Source: Commensalibacter intestini A911 (GTDB lineage: Bacteria > Pseudomonadota > Alphaproteobacteria > Acetobacterales > Acetobacteraceae). From it: 64,000 nucleotides of DNA. The stretch is taken from positions 868,001-932,000 of the forward strand of contig NZ_AGFR01000003.1 of assembly GCF_000231445.1 (NCBI RefSeq), in the 5' to 3' direction. Below are positions 25,270 through 35,486 of the stretch, in pieces. Both the position numbers and the translations under genes were made by a program. Position 1 is the first letter of the stretch; every line of letters begins with the position of its first letter. Under the pieces are notes generated by a model. It saw only the letters and a list, made by a program, of their open reading frames with translations, had not been told where the DNA came from and made no database searches.

Positions 25270-27231
25270 TTAAGGCAAAGCCTCCAATGGCACAGGAAAT
25301 ACAGCTTCCCCTGGATCTGTGTTACCACTTAAATTAACCCACAAATCTGGATGAGATTGATATTCTTGGTATAAACGCAAACGACTTTCTACATTATTTA
25401 GAATGGTTCTTTGTGCAATTGCACCCATTGCTAACCAGTCTTTTTCAGAAATATTCATAATGTCGGATTTATAAGGTAATCCTTGTAAATACTCGCCAAG
25501 CATTCCGCCAATTTGTTGAGAGTCTGCAATTTTAGAAGGATCTCTGGCAGCCGCAGCAAAAGCAGAGCGTAATTGCGTAAAGAATGTTTGAGGTTCTGTA
25601 CGTCCTGCTAATCCAGTTTTTAAAATAATTTGTAATGCTTGTGCTAAATCAGAAAGCTGATTACGTGTTAATAATACCCGAACTTCAATCGATTTCTTCA
25701 TTGGATTGGAAAGATCTCGATCTGTTGTATAGCTGGATACAACATTAGGAACCGCAGTCTTTTCCTCTTTGCCAACATAAGCCAATTTCATTGCTTCACT
25801 AACGACTTGAAGCTGTTTTTCCATGGCTTGTTCTTTGGCATCTTTTGTTTCAGGAGTTAGCCCTGCAACAGGTCGACCAGTTGTATTGGAAACTTGTTGA
25901 AGCAAAGAAGTAGATATCGATTGAATTACCCCTGCAAAAGCCTCTGGAGTTCCCCCTTTAACAGGGAAATATAATGAACCCGCCGTGCCATATTTACTTA
26001 ATTCACGATATTGTTTTTCAGCTTTTTGATGATCATTATTTTTTGCACCTGCTGGCGTTAATAAATGAACAACAAAAACAGCCACGCCTTTTGCTTCTGC
26101 CAATTGGCGAATTTCTTCAATTCCTAATTTAGTAATACTATTTGGATGATCCGCACCTCTGGCCCCAGCATCTGTAACCAATATTAAATAACGACCCGCA
26201 GATTGATCCCAATCAATATCGTTTAAAGCTGTTTTAATCCCTGCAATCGCATCTTCATCAAAGGATTTAGAAGATACTTTGGCATCATGCACAGAAGCAA
26301 TAGAGTCATTAATAGCATCTAAAGGCTTTGAAAAATCAGGCTTTGCATAAACCTTCGTTTCATATTCTAATCCAGGATTATCTTTTAAACTGTCACGATA
26401 AGCAACCAATCCAAAGCGGAAATTATCTTTTACAGCAGTATTTTGAATACGACTAACAATTGATTTAACCGCCTGTTGTGTTTGCTCAATATAAGGTTCC
26501 ATACTGACTGTCGTATCCATTACGAAAACCAGACTTGCTTTAAAGTTCCTTAGATTAGCAGGCGATGCGTTAACTTGATTACTTCCTGTTTGCGCTGGTG
26601 CAGAAATAACATGCAACAACCGCAAAGGAGGCCCACTAGGACGTTCAATTTGTTGAGCATCTAGAATAGGTAACAAATAAAAATTCTTGGTAATATCAAC
26701 ATAATTTGCAGGCTCCATTGCAATTACTTCTTGTGAATTTCCTGCAAGAGCTTGTTGAGTTAATTCTTTGGCTTTTTGTGCTAAATTTGGATCGGTAATC
26801 AGCTGTTTTTCATCTTGTTCTGTTTTAAGGAACAAGGAGCGTTCTCTACCTGCCGGATTAGTAAAAGCACCCACCATTGTATGTGCCCAAGTAATCGCTT
26901 TATCCTCAGGGATCCAACCAGAAATATGCCCCTGAGCATCATATCCTACTTGTATCCAGTCTTCTTTTCCTTGTGCATCTTTATGACGTTGATACACATA
27001 AAAAACTTTAAACCCTTCTAGTGGCTTTGAATTTTCTGATGAAGGCTCGGGAGAAATAACCCCTCCTGGCCGAGTAATAATTCGTTGATAAAGACTATGT
27101 TTTCCCTCCATCAATAAAGGGGCTGTTGGGGTAGGATTAGATGTATCCGCATAGGCATATAAACTGCCAGCACAGATACCAATGACAGCAACGCTTGTTT
27201 TTAATAATAACCGAAAATTAATTAATTTCAT
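25270..27231 (-). CDS. secreted von Willebrand factor A domain protein
   Basis: 653 aa. A signal peptide (about residues 1-28, ending AYADT) precedes an SH3-like stretch (FYVYQRHKDAQGKEDWIQVG, about 76-97). A VWA domain follows with MIDAS motif FVMDTTVSM (D239, T241, S243) and LILVTDAGARG later on. The C-terminal third is helical and unrecognised. VWA domains bind protein partners through a metal ion. It overlaps the single-pass protein gene by 4 bp and lies 2 bp ahead of the ATPase. It probably acts in the periplasm with the SUMF1-like protein. VWA proteins are, in my memory, common next to srfB/srfC. Confidence 0.85.
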   Translation of the reverse strand: MKLINFRLLLKTSVAVIGICAGSLYAYADTSNPTPTAPLLMEGKHSLYQRIITRPGGVISPEPSSENSKPLEGFKVFYVYQRHKDAQGKEDWIQVGYDAQGHISGWIPEDKAITWAHTMVGAFTNPAGRERSLFLKTEQDEKQLITDPNLAQKAKELTQQALAGNSQEVIAMEPANYVDITKNFYLLPILDAQQIERPSGPPLRLLHVISAPAQTGSNQVNASPANLRNFKASLVFVMDTTVSMEPYIEQTQQAVKSIVSRIQNTAVKDNFRFGLVAYRDSLKDNPGLEYETKVYAKPDFSKPLDAINDSIASVHDAKVSSKSFDEDAIAGIKTALNDIDWDQSAGRYLILVTDAGARGADHPNSITKLGIEEIRQLAEAKGVAVFVVHLLTPAGAKNNDHQKAEKQYRELSKYGTAGSLYFPVKGGTPEAFAGVIQSISTSLLQQVSNTTGRPVAGLTPETKDAKEQAMEKQLQVVSEAMKLAYVGKEEKTAVPNVVSSYTTDRDLSNPMKKSIEVRVLLTRNQLSDLAQALQIILKTGLAGRTEPQTFFTQLRSAFAAAARDPSKIADSQQIGGMLGEYLQGLPYKSDIMNISEKDWLAMGAIAQRTILNNVESRLRLYQEYQSHPDLWVNLSGNTDPGEAVFPVPLEALP

Positions 27232-28283
27232 TTCCAGAAATCCTTTAAGGTTAAGCGTGCCATTTCATCACCTGCATCTGCTTGTTTCGTCAACCAGTCT
27301 TTTAAAGCTTCTCTTGGCGCAGTAGCATCTTTTAACCCACCTTGTTCTGCTTTTTGGAAATATCGAGCAGCCTCCCGCATATCTGGGCTAGGAATAGCAC
27401 CACCTTGTTTGAAATCTACAGGATCATAGAGCATTCCCAATTTCAGCATCGCAACCGTATCACCTTTAGATGCTGCATTCTCAAGCAATAACACCCCATC
27501 ATCATATTGTTTGACTTCTAGGCGACGTTCTCCTTCTTTGGTAATCATCGCTGTATTCGCAGCTTTATTAATCACATCTGTTACAGACATTTTCTGTAAA
27601 CTCTCAGCAAAAGAAGGCTCTGGTTTAGGAGGTTGTGCTGGAGTTGCTGGAGGTTGATTTTTAGCTACTTCTGACGCTTTAGGTTGTTCTTTTTTAGGCT
27701 CTTCTTTTTTAACAACCTGCTCTTTTTTTACCTCTTGATGAGGTTTTTGATGTTTTATATACCAAAAAGCACCACCAGCGCCTGCAATAACAACGATTGC
27801 AATAATAGAAGCGATCAAAGACACTGAAGAAGATCGTTTTGGCTCATCATGAATTAATGGCGCTTCCTCCTCTATTACGGGTTCTATTTGAGGAGAAACT
27901 TCCTCTTGAATTACAGGCAGTTCTTCTTTAATTTCTTCAACAATTGGCACTGCTTTAGGAGGCGATTTTGTATTGATTACCCCTCTGCTGTTCCCTCTTC
28001 TGGCAATAATCTCTGGCCAGATAACGCTTGCAACACATTCTAGCTCAGGAATTTTTATTTGATATGGACTACCTGGTTCTAGAATATCTCCTAAACTATC
28101 TGCATCAATCGTAAGTAAGAGATCATTCCCCTCAACTGCTTGTTGTAGGACTTTTTGTGAAGCAATAGAAGAAAACTGAGGAAAGGAAATCGTCAAAACA
28201 TCCCCATAATGCTCTGCTTGACCGATAACAGTAATAACGGCTTCCCCAGGTGCTGCGGCAAGAACCTTTAATTGAGAACTCAT
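27228..28283 (-). CDS. single-pass membrane protein with C-terminal Sel1-like repeats
   Basis: 351 aa. The N-terminal 95 residues form a small beta-rich cytoplasmic domain ending VASVIWPEIIARR. An acidic Pro/Glu linker follows, then one transmembrane helix at 153-175, a Lys/Glu-rich linker (180-205), and a C-terminal region with Sel1-like helical repeats (DGVLLLENAASKGDTVAMLK, ARYFQKAEQGG). It overlaps srfC-like and the VWA gene by 4 bp each. It occupies the slot of a linker between the cytoplasmic SrfB/SrfC pair and the periplasmic proteins. I do not recognise the N-terminal domain. Confidence 0.75.
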   Translation of the reverse strand: MSSQLKVLAAAPGEAVITVIGQAEHYGDVLTISFPQFSSIASQKVLQQAVEGNDLLLTIDADSLGDILEPGSPYQIKIPELECVASVIWPEIIARRGNSRGVINTKSPPKAVPIVEEIKEELPVIQEEVSPQIEPVIEEEAPLIHDEPKRSSSVSLIASIIAIVVIAGAGGAFWYIKHQKPHQEVKKEQVVKKEEPKKEQPKASEVAKNQPPATPAQPPKPEPSFAESLQKMSVTDVINKAANTAMITKEGERRLEVKQYDDGVLLLENAASKGDTVAMLKLGMLYDPVDFKQGGAIPSPDMREAARYFQKAEQGGLKDATAPREALKDWLTKQADAGDEMARLTLKDFWK

Positions 28284-30925
28284 TTTTCTTTATGCTCCAA
28301 TATAGAAATAATTCGACCTAATAATTCATTCGCAGCTGGATCTATACCATTTAACTCTGAAGCCCCAGCATTTTCCTCAAAACGTTGCACTAATGCAGAA
28401 ATCCAATCCCGAACAAAGCGCTCATTATAAGGAATAGGTTGCTCTGGTAATACCAAAATCCCTTGCAGCTCTTCTTTAGGGGTAAAGACATGCTCACCTT
28501 TTAACCCTCTGGTCATGGGACGTTGCTCTAATGGAACCTCATAATATCCTAACCAGTTTACAAAATTACCAATTTCAATTTCTGCTAATAATGCTTGTGT
28601 TTCGCCTCTCAGAGACGCACTGCCTGTTAATGAAGCGTTTTTACGTAACTTATCCGCCAATTGATCGCGAAGATTTAATCTTCTAGACAGTAAAGCAATA
28701 TCCGCTGTTAAAGCAGTTAGTTGTTCTGATGGCACCAAATATGCTTCTGCGACATGTTCTTGTCCTGCGAAATGATCCATAACACTGTTCCATTTTGCCA
28801 AGGCAAGATCCGCATATTGCTCATGTCGATCTTTTGCTGTTTCTTGTTCTTCTACCCCAGATTGTTGAGGCGAATTCTCTTCTGCAGCATCAGGAAACAT
28901 ATCTTGAAATAAGCTATCAACGTCGCTGGCTCTACCCATCAAAAACTTCTGATTACTTGATTGAGTCTCCAAACTGCGCCAAGCTTCAATCATTTGATCT
29001 CTTGTGACTTGCAAGCAAGACAACAAAGGCCCAAACATTTGTGCTGCAACACACTTCATTAAGGATCGGGCAATGGTCTGCGCTTCTAAGGATGCTTTTT
29101 GTATGGCTTCTTCTTTGTTGCCACTGTGATAATATGGTGCAATAAATCGAGATAAATTTGCACAAAATTGTTCTAATTGTGCAGAAATTTGCTCAAATTT
29201 TAATCGACCATCACAAACTTGACTTAAAGCCTTTGCTAAATAGGAAATGCCCCCATCATTGAGCATTAATACGGCTTCCCAAGCATCCTCAGGATTAGCA
29301 ATATATCGTTGAATAGACGTATTAGATAAATACGCCTGCTTCATTGTGTCCACTAAAGATTGTGATTTAGAAGCAATCCCTATTTCTTTTTGAACATTTT
29401 CTCTTTGCTCGTAATCCATCACAGCAGGAAATTTAATTGCAGGGCTGCGTAACCAATAAAGATTATTAAACGGTTGTTGATTTTTCCAATCCTCAACCCA
29501 GCTACTGGTTTTAAAGAAATCTAACAGGCTTGCATTAATTCTGGCTGTCCAGCGAGATCCTGAAGAAGGTGCATCCCCTTCTTTTTGTTCAAATTCGCGA
29601 TCAAATTTTGTTAAAACGATAAATAAATTATCACGTTGTTTTTCTCTGTCTACAGCAGTTGCTCCAATACTGCTTTTAATCCATCCATCAATCATCCCTG
29701 GCAGTGTGGAAACACTTTGGATGGAATCTCCAATACATAAAAGCATTGCAGAGATTTCTCGCTCAGCTTCATAACGTTGGAATAAATAAGCAACTTTTCC
29801 TCTTAAAAATAACCTACCCAAAGCTTCTGGTGCTTGTAAGAATTCTTGAGGATCGTAAATCATTTCCCGAGAGCGTGCACCAGGGAAATCCAACAGATCT
29901 GTTTCCTCTAAGAATGGCCAGGGCACATCCCCTATAGGAACCGTGATCTCTGCCGTTAATGCTGTTACAATAGAACGATTAATCGTTACTGTTTTTTTAT
30001 CTGGAGTTAGTAATGTAACACTATCACCCAGATCTGCTTGTCCCAACGTAAATAACGTTTCAACGTTTAGAATACTTCTTTCCCTTGGACGTAAAGCATC
30101 GGTTGCACAATAGACAAAATCGGGTTGCCCTAATTGTTCCAATGTTACAAACAAAGAGCGTGCTAAGTTAGTAAACTGAGGCAAGCCATTCCATAAAGGG
30201 GAAAATAATGTTGCAGATTCACTGGCTGGCAAATAAGGAATAATCGCTTTTAACTTATCCCAATAACCATCGCCTAAATTCTCTAACCGATGATAGTCAG
30301 GATATAAAGCTTGTAAATACTCCATTAATCCTTCGATATCATCTAAATCTAAAATTGAATTAGTGGTATTTGCACTTGCCCCAGCAGCTTCAAACAACGC
30401 ATCAATTTGTTTATCTTCCATAGACAATTCTTTGACCTTAAAATCTTCTAAGGAAGTGTTGGTCAGAATTTTTATGATATCTGCTGCGGATAATAAACGT
30501 AAAGGCACAGGCATATCATCTTGGATCACCTGTGGAGTTCTGGTGGTAAAACGAGAAACCAACCCTGTTGATTCATTTCCCCCTTGAGGGTTCATATCTT
30601 GTAGGAAGTTTAGTTTTTCCCCTTGATAATAAGCTTCTAATGTTTCTCCAGGTTTTGTGGCTAGACTAGAGACTAAATAAGATTTTCCAGACTGTGAAGC
30701 CCCAAAGACTGCAATCGCTGGTGGTTGATGAGAGGCTCGATTTAATTGCCGAGCTTGCCTGCGAAAACGTCGTAACGTTGCTTTCAGACGCTCACCATCC
30801 CCTTTGACTGCTTTAGGATTATCATTAAACCATGATAAAGCTTGGTCGGATGCTTTTAAGACATCGCTATTACGCGCTTGTAATGTTTTGATCATTATTT
30901 GATTATCTTCAACCATTTTAATCAT
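28280..30925 (-). CDS. srfC: SrfC-like virulence factor, large P-loop GTPase-like protein
   Basis: 881 aa from the ATG at 30925, chosen because AAGGAAAG lies just upstream and the start then follows the srfB stop by 8 bp. Walker A is FGASQSGKS (74-82), preceded by basic helices; later DLLDFPGAR resembles a GTPase DxxG switch and LFIVLTKFD an N/TKxD base motif. The large helical remainder fits SrfC, a dynamin-like family encoded with srfA/srfB in Salmonella and many proteobacteria, reported as virulence-associated. Its biochemical role is unknown. It is likely cytosolic, next to the membrane. Confidence 0.83.
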   Translation of the reverse strand: MIKMVEDNQIMIKTLQARNSDVLKASDQALSWFNDNPKAVKGDGERLKATLRRFRRQARQLNRASHQPPAIAVFGASQSGKSYLVSSLATKPGETLEAYYQGEKLNFLQDMNPQGGNESTGLVSRFTTRTPQVIQDDMPVPLRLLSAADIIKILTNTSLEDFKVKELSMEDKQIDALFEAAGASANTTNSILDLDDIEGLMEYLQALYPDYHRLENLGDGYWDKLKAIIPYLPASESATLFSPLWNGLPQFTNLARSLFVTLEQLGQPDFVYCATDALRPRERSILNVETLFTLGQADLGDSVTLLTPDKKTVTINRSIVTALTAEITVPIGDVPWPFLEETDLLDFPGARSREMIYDPQEFLQAPEALGRLFLRGKVAYLFQRYEAEREISAMLLCIGDSIQSVSTLPGMIDGWIKSSIGATAVDREKQRDNLFIVLTKFDREFEQKEGDAPSSGSRWTARINASLLDFFKTSSWVEDWKNQQPFNNLYWLRSPAIKFPAVMDYEQRENVQKEIGIASKSQSLVDTMKQAYLSNTSIQRYIANPEDAWEAVLMLNDGGISYLAKALSQVCDGRLKFEQISAQLEQFCANLSRFIAPYYHSGNKEEAIQKASLEAQTIARSLMKCVAAQMFGPLLSCLQVTRDQMIEAWRSLETQSSNQKFLMGRASDVDSLFQDMFPDAAEENSPQQSGVEEQETAKDRHEQYADLALAKWNSVMDHFAGQEHVAEAYLVPSEQLTALTADIALLSRRLNLRDQLADKLRKNASLTGSASLRGETQALLAEIEIGNFVNWLGYYEVPLEQRPMTRGLKGEHVFTPKEELQGILVLPEQPIPYNERFVRDWISALVQRFEENAGASELNGIDPAANELLGRIISILEHKEK

Positions 30926-30933
30926 TTCTTTCC

Positions 30934-33870
30934 TTAAGCTAACGTAAAGCGACCAGTGTCTCGCCAATATCCTTCGACATTTTGCATCGTTTGCAATCGT
31001 AAGGATAAAATGCGAGGCGGATATTGCTCACCTTTTTGATCGGTTACTTCTGCAATTTTAAATTGCTCTCTGCCTGAATAATCTTTTTGTGCTTGCTCTT
31101 TATCCAAATCGATATCTTGTCGAACAATTTTTACCGTCAACGGCAAAGACACTTTATTAAAGCCAGGGAAGTTTCCAAATTCTAATGTATATAATGGTGA
31201 GGCTGGCCAACGTTCGATGCCAAGTTGTCTAAACCCAATACGCGTTGTATTTTCAAAGTCGTTAATGGTAAATCCAACATCTTCAGAGGCTTGACCTTCT
31301 AAATCTATATTAGAAAGCCATACATTTTTATTTCGCAACTGACCGTTCTTTTCTAAACGTCCAATAAAGCGAGCTGTGGAATACATTTTTAAATCTCGTG
31401 TTCTTAGAACGAAATTTTGTAGCTTTCCTTCTGCTTGTAGGCATAATGATGCCCCCACAACAACGGTTGTTTTAGGATCACTAATTCTATTTCTAGCATC
31501 ACGGAAAGCATAATAAGCACCCACGCGATAATGATACATTCCGACAATACGATGTGGAGGCACTGGCATTGCGGCTTTGATCATATCAACAATACGTCTA
31601 AATCTAGATGGTCGTCCTGAGACTAATAAAACATCGCAATTATATGCCCAGACAGCTTCACAGAGATTGGAAATGACTTCACCCATAACATGAGAGATAG
31701 AGGCTTCAACATGTTGGACTTTAATTGCAAATTTTACATCAGCAATATTAAAATTTTGAGCTCCAGCCAACTCTGCTTGACGATGAATATAACAGGCTGA
31801 ACGATTGATATTTTCTTTATCTTGCCCAAGAATATCTTTGACGTAAAAAGGTGTTAATCCTTCTATACTACGATCTGTTATCGCTTCATATTCTGTTAAG
31901 ACTGCAATCGCAATCGGCTCTAAAATCGTGCTGACAAATAATTTCCTTAAGTGACGCTCTTGTTCAGATTGTCCTCCCCAATCTTGTCCAATCATGCGAC
32001 TGAGTAAAGCTTGTGTATCTTGAACACCTGCTTGTTGTAAGGATTCAGCCAAAGGGGGTAAAACAACATTTGTAATTAAATGCTCTAAAATATCATCACC
32101 AGCAACCTTGAAACTCTCACGGAATTCCTGCTTTGGAAAAATTGTCTCTCCAGTAGGAACCGTATAAGAGCTAATCATTAAATCGGTTGTGCCGCCACCA
32201 ATATCCAAGCTAGCAACTCTGATTGATGGAGCCATTTTTTCATTTTGTTCTGGATCAGGACGCAAGCGACCATGTAGACGCATAAACTCATCTACATTAC
32301 CACCAAGACGCTCTGTAATCTCGTTATAAAGCCAAACAATTTGTGTAGCTGTTGCTTCATCCAAACGACATTGTAATTGGGGACGTGTATTCCATGATAA
32401 GCCGAGCATTTTCCAGCATAAATCAATGGCTGCTTTGGTTCTATTTTGTAAAATCTTTTGTTCTGCAACTGGCATGCCTGGTGGCATGGTTAATACAATA
32501 GAGCGTAATCGACGCATTAATGTTTTATCTTGGCGTTGCTCTCTGTTTTGAGGAGAATTCATTTGCAAGCGTGCTTGCATCAAGATCTCTACAAACATAA
32601 ACGTAAATAATGAACTACGAGAAAAATTAGGTTGCGTTGTAATATTTTCACCTGACGCACGTTCTTCATCAGATAAAACGCGTCCTTCAGGGGAGATCAT
32701 CGCCATAAAAGCCCCATTGACAGGGGGATCAATAATACGTCCACCATCACTGATAGAACGACTATTATATCGCCAGCTTTGTAAAGACAAGCGACTGTCC
32801 CATATATAGCGTTTAGGAGAAGAAAGACCTGTTAATCCTTCATTCCCGATACGCATTCCTGCCAAATGAGCAGCTTCAAATCCAACTCTGACGGGGCTAG
32901 GCCAAAAGAATGCTTTGCTTCTGCCAGAACGACGAGAAAGTAAATCATTACCGAAATTTGCCTTGGCAAATTCAATGCAACTAGGAAATGGTTGATCATA
33001 TTCTAAATAAGGGCGAGATAAGTCTCTAAGCACCAAAGGATAACTACTGGAGAAATTAAGGTCCTGCCCTAAATGATCTTCGATTAAAATGCCGCAGCTT
33101 CGTGAGTTGCCTAAATCTAAAACCAAATCAACTTCGACAACATTTTGAATATTTTTTTCTGTATTTCCATCTAACAAATGAATGGTTGGCATTTGCTGCA
33201 CAGCTTGTAAAATTTGTAAAAAAGTTTGATAAACCGCGTAATGCCAGCAATAATATTGACGATCAGAGAATGTTTTTTGCTCTGCTTTTTCTTGAGCTTC
33301 TTGTTGTGTTTTTAATAACCAATCCCCAACCCATGCTTCATTTAAAAACCAAGCAATATCTTGCAAGGAAGAAACAAATTTAAAATGGTCTTGTCGTTGG
33401 CTATCCTCAAAAGTCGGTGCATTATATACACCATCTTCTTGCAGTTCTTCTAAACTGGTATCAAAGACCAAATCAAGATGGATTTTTCCTTCTTCAAGCT
33501 CTGCAAAGCGACCACGCACCCAGTTTCCAGGACCTTTACGAAAGAGTTTATCTCCACCTTGTTCTGCTGAGAGTAATGCAAAAAAAGGTAAAGGCAGCCA
33601 TTGTTTTTGTAAAGATTGAACAACTGCTTTCCAAGTAACATCATAAATTTGATCTTCAGGTGGCACTCGTCCTGTTAAAGGGTCTTTGATAACGCCTGTT
33701 TCTGCGTCCTCTTGCAAGGCATGCAGGATATAACGAGGACTGCCATCATCATATTCACCGTTACGTTCTTCCCAAAACCAGCATCGTATATTTTTGATCT
33801 GTTCTGTTGTAAATAATACGGGCCAAAATTGTAATCCACTGTCGGGTATTAACGTGATGGTACGGTTCAT
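30934..33870 (-). CDS. srfB: SrfB-like virulence factor, actin/Hsp70-fold ATPase
   Basis: 978 aa. Two phosphate-binding loops of the actin/Hsp70 superfamily are visible: LDLGNSRSCG (251-260) and SLDIGGGTTDLM (554-565), with a later LLVSGRPSRF adenosine motif. N-terminal 240 residues form a separate domain rich in Trp. This matches SrfB, the partner of SrfC. It is the first gene of the eight-gene minus-strand operon. Upstream, 238 bp separate it from the divergent MFS gene and must hold both promoters. The family is recognised with good confidence; its activity is not established. Confidence 0.87.
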   Translation of the reverse strand: MNRTITLIPDSGLQFWPVLFTTEQIKNIRCWFWEERNGEYDDGSPRYILHALQEDAETGVIKDPLTGRVPPEDQIYDVTWKAVVQSLQKQWLPLPFFALLSAEQGGDKLFRKGPGNWVRGRFAELEEGKIHLDLVFDTSLEELQEDGVYNAPTFEDSQRQDHFKFVSSLQDIAWFLNEAWVGDWLLKTQQEAQEKAEQKTFSDRQYYCWHYAVYQTFLQILQAVQQMPTIHLLDGNTEKNIQNVVEVDLVLDLGNSRSCGILIEDHLGQDLNFSSSYPLVLRDLSRPYLEYDQPFPSCIEFAKANFGNDLLSRRSGRSKAFFWPSPVRVGFEAAHLAGMRIGNEGLTGLSSPKRYIWDSRLSLQSWRYNSRSISDGGRIIDPPVNGAFMAMISPEGRVLSDEERASGENITTQPNFSRSSLFTFMFVEILMQARLQMNSPQNREQRQDKTLMRRLRSIVLTMPPGMPVAEQKILQNRTKAAIDLCWKMLGLSWNTRPQLQCRLDEATATQIVWLYNEITERLGGNVDEFMRLHGRLRPDPEQNEKMAPSIRVASLDIGGGTTDLMISSYTVPTGETIFPKQEFRESFKVAGDDILEHLITNVVLPPLAESLQQAGVQDTQALLSRMIGQDWGGQSEQERHLRKLFVSTILEPIAIAVLTEYEAITDRSIEGLTPFYVKDILGQDKENINRSACYIHRQAELAGAQNFNIADVKFAIKVQHVEASISHVMGEVISNLCEAVWAYNCDVLLVSGRPSRFRRIVDMIKAAMPVPPHRIVGMYHYRVGAYYAFRDARNRISDPKTTVVVGASLCLQAEGKLQNFVLRTRDLKMYSTARFIGRLEKNGQLRNKNVWLSNIDLEGQASEDVGFTINDFENTTRIGFRQLGIERWPASPLYTLEFGNFPGFNKVSLPLTVKIVRQDIDLDKEQAQKDYSGREQFKIAEVTDQKGEQYPPRILSLRLQTMQNVEGYWRDTGRFTLA

Positions 33871-34108
33871 ACGCTTTTGCTCTCTTAAATAATTAACAAA
33901 TCATTTTAAATTACTATGCTTAAAGCTGCAAAAAATATCAATTTATAAAATAAATGATGACTTAATTTTATCAACACAAACATTTATTTTAGGCTATAAT
34001 AAGACGTTTTTAAAAGATAAATGCATATAAAAGCCATAAATTATAGTTAGCATAAGTCTGAGTTAATCGCCTATACAAATCATTCAAAGTGAATATATTC
34101 GCATCCTC

Positions 34109-35479
34109 ATGAACGCTATTAATCAAAATAAACAAAATACTTTATTGCCTATTGTCGCAGCCATTGCTTTTTTTATGGCGTCGCTGGATACAACGGCGGT
34201 TAATACGATTATTCCTTATTTAGCAACCGTTTTTCACTCCCCTTTAGCAACAACAAAAAATATCATTATTTTTTATATGATTGCGAACTCCTTGTTTATT
34301 CCACTCACAGGAGTTTTATGCCAAAAATATGGCTGTCGGATTATATTTTGTGCTGCATTATGTATTTTTTCAGTCGGTTCGTTATTATGCGGAATTTCTG
34401 GCACACTGAATGAATTGCTCATTGCCCGAGTTATCCAAGGAATTGGTGGCGCATTAATGTTGCCCGTTGGACGATTAGCAGTCATACAAACTTTTCCAAA
34501 AGATCAACTGATTAAAGCCCTTAGTTTAGTCACTATCCCTGGATTAACTGGCCCTTTAATCGGCCCTATTGTCGGGGGGGGCATTGCTTCTTATCTAGAT
34601 TGGCCTGTTATTTTCTTTATTAACCTTCCATTTGGAATAGCTGGAATTTATTTTGCATTAAAATATTTCCCTACTCAAAAAGATGAAAACCTTCGCATTG
34701 ATACGTGGGGATATATTATTTTTGCAGCTTCCATTGCACTGATTACTTATGCATTAAGTCTGTATAGTGAAACTAAGTATTATATGACCCCAACCATTAT
34801 TATCTGTGTTGGAACTGTATTTTTAGCTGCCTATTGGATTAGGTCTTTATATCATGATTATCCATTGTTTGCGCCAAAACTCTTTAAAATTAGAAGCTTT
34901 TCCGTCGGTCTTTTGGGAAATTTAGTTGCACGTTTAGGATGTGGTGCAGTCCCCTTTATGATCCCTTTGATGCTACAAAGATTATTAGGATTATCCCCTG
35001 TTGCTTGTGGGATGGCAATGTTACCGTTGGCAATTTCTGCAATGATGGCGAAACCCTTTGTTTCAAAAGCAATTCATATTGCAGGTTATCGTAATTTTCT
35101 ATTTATCAATACACTAATTTTAAGTGCTTCTTATATGTCATATTGCCTTGTAAACGAGCATTCTGGATGGGTTTTAATTTCTACTTTAATGTTTATTACG
35201 GGTTTTATTAACTCTATGCAGTTTACTGCGATGAATACAGTAACGGTTCTAGACCTTTCTGCCAAAAGACAAGCATCAGGAAGCTGTTTATTATCTACTG
35301 TTATGCAAGTTTCTATGGCTTCTGGGGTTGCTGTTTCTGCAATTTTACTCACGTTAGATGAGACCATTCACCTTCATGCATTACCTGCTACGCATTTCCA
35401 TTTTACTTGGTTATATTTAGGACTAATTACCGCAGTAAGTGCGTTTATATTTGTCTTACTACCCAATAAAAGAATATAG
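34109..35479 (+). CDS. MFS drug efflux transporter, DHA2 family
   Basis: 456 aa with about 12-14 hydrophobic helices. Motif A-like GVLCQKYGCRIIF, motif B-like IARVIQGIGGALMLPVGRL and the motif C-type GLTGPLIGPIVGGGI, typical of proton-coupled drug antiporters, are visible. The N-terminus has ASLDTTAVNTIIP, the DHA2 (EmrB/QacA) signature. It exports lipophilic compounds. It is divergent from the Srf operon and followed 7 bp later by the DUF4184 gene, so the two are likely co-transcribed. Confidence 0.88.
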   Translation: MNAINQNKQNTLLPIVAAIAFFMASLDTTAVNTIIPYLATVFHSPLATTKNIIIFYMIANSLFIPLTGVLCQKYGCRIIFCAALCIFSVGSLLCGISGTLNELLIARVIQGIGGALMLPVGRLAVIQTFPKDQLIKALSLVTIPGLTGPLIGPIVGGGIASYLDWPVIFFINLPFGIAGIYFALKYFPTQKDENLRIDTWGYIIFAASIALITYALSLYSETKYYMTPTIIICVGTVFLAAYWIRSLYHDYPLFAPKLFKIRSFSVGLLGNLVARLGCGAVPFMIPLMLQRLLGLSPVACGMAMLPLAISAMMAKPFVSKAIHIAGYRNFLFINTLILSASYMSYCLVNEHSGWVLISTLMFITGFINSMQFTAMNTVTVLDLSAKRQASGSCLLSTVMQVSMASGVAVSAILLTLDETIHLHALPATHFHFTWLYLGLITAVSAFIFVLLPNKRI

Positions 35480-35486
35480 GTTTAAA

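Noticed and set aside
30926-30967. 14-residue upstream extension of the SrfC-like gene
   Set aside because: It lies within the end of srfB and lacks a ribosome site, whereas the ATG at 30925 has AAGGAAAG just upstream.
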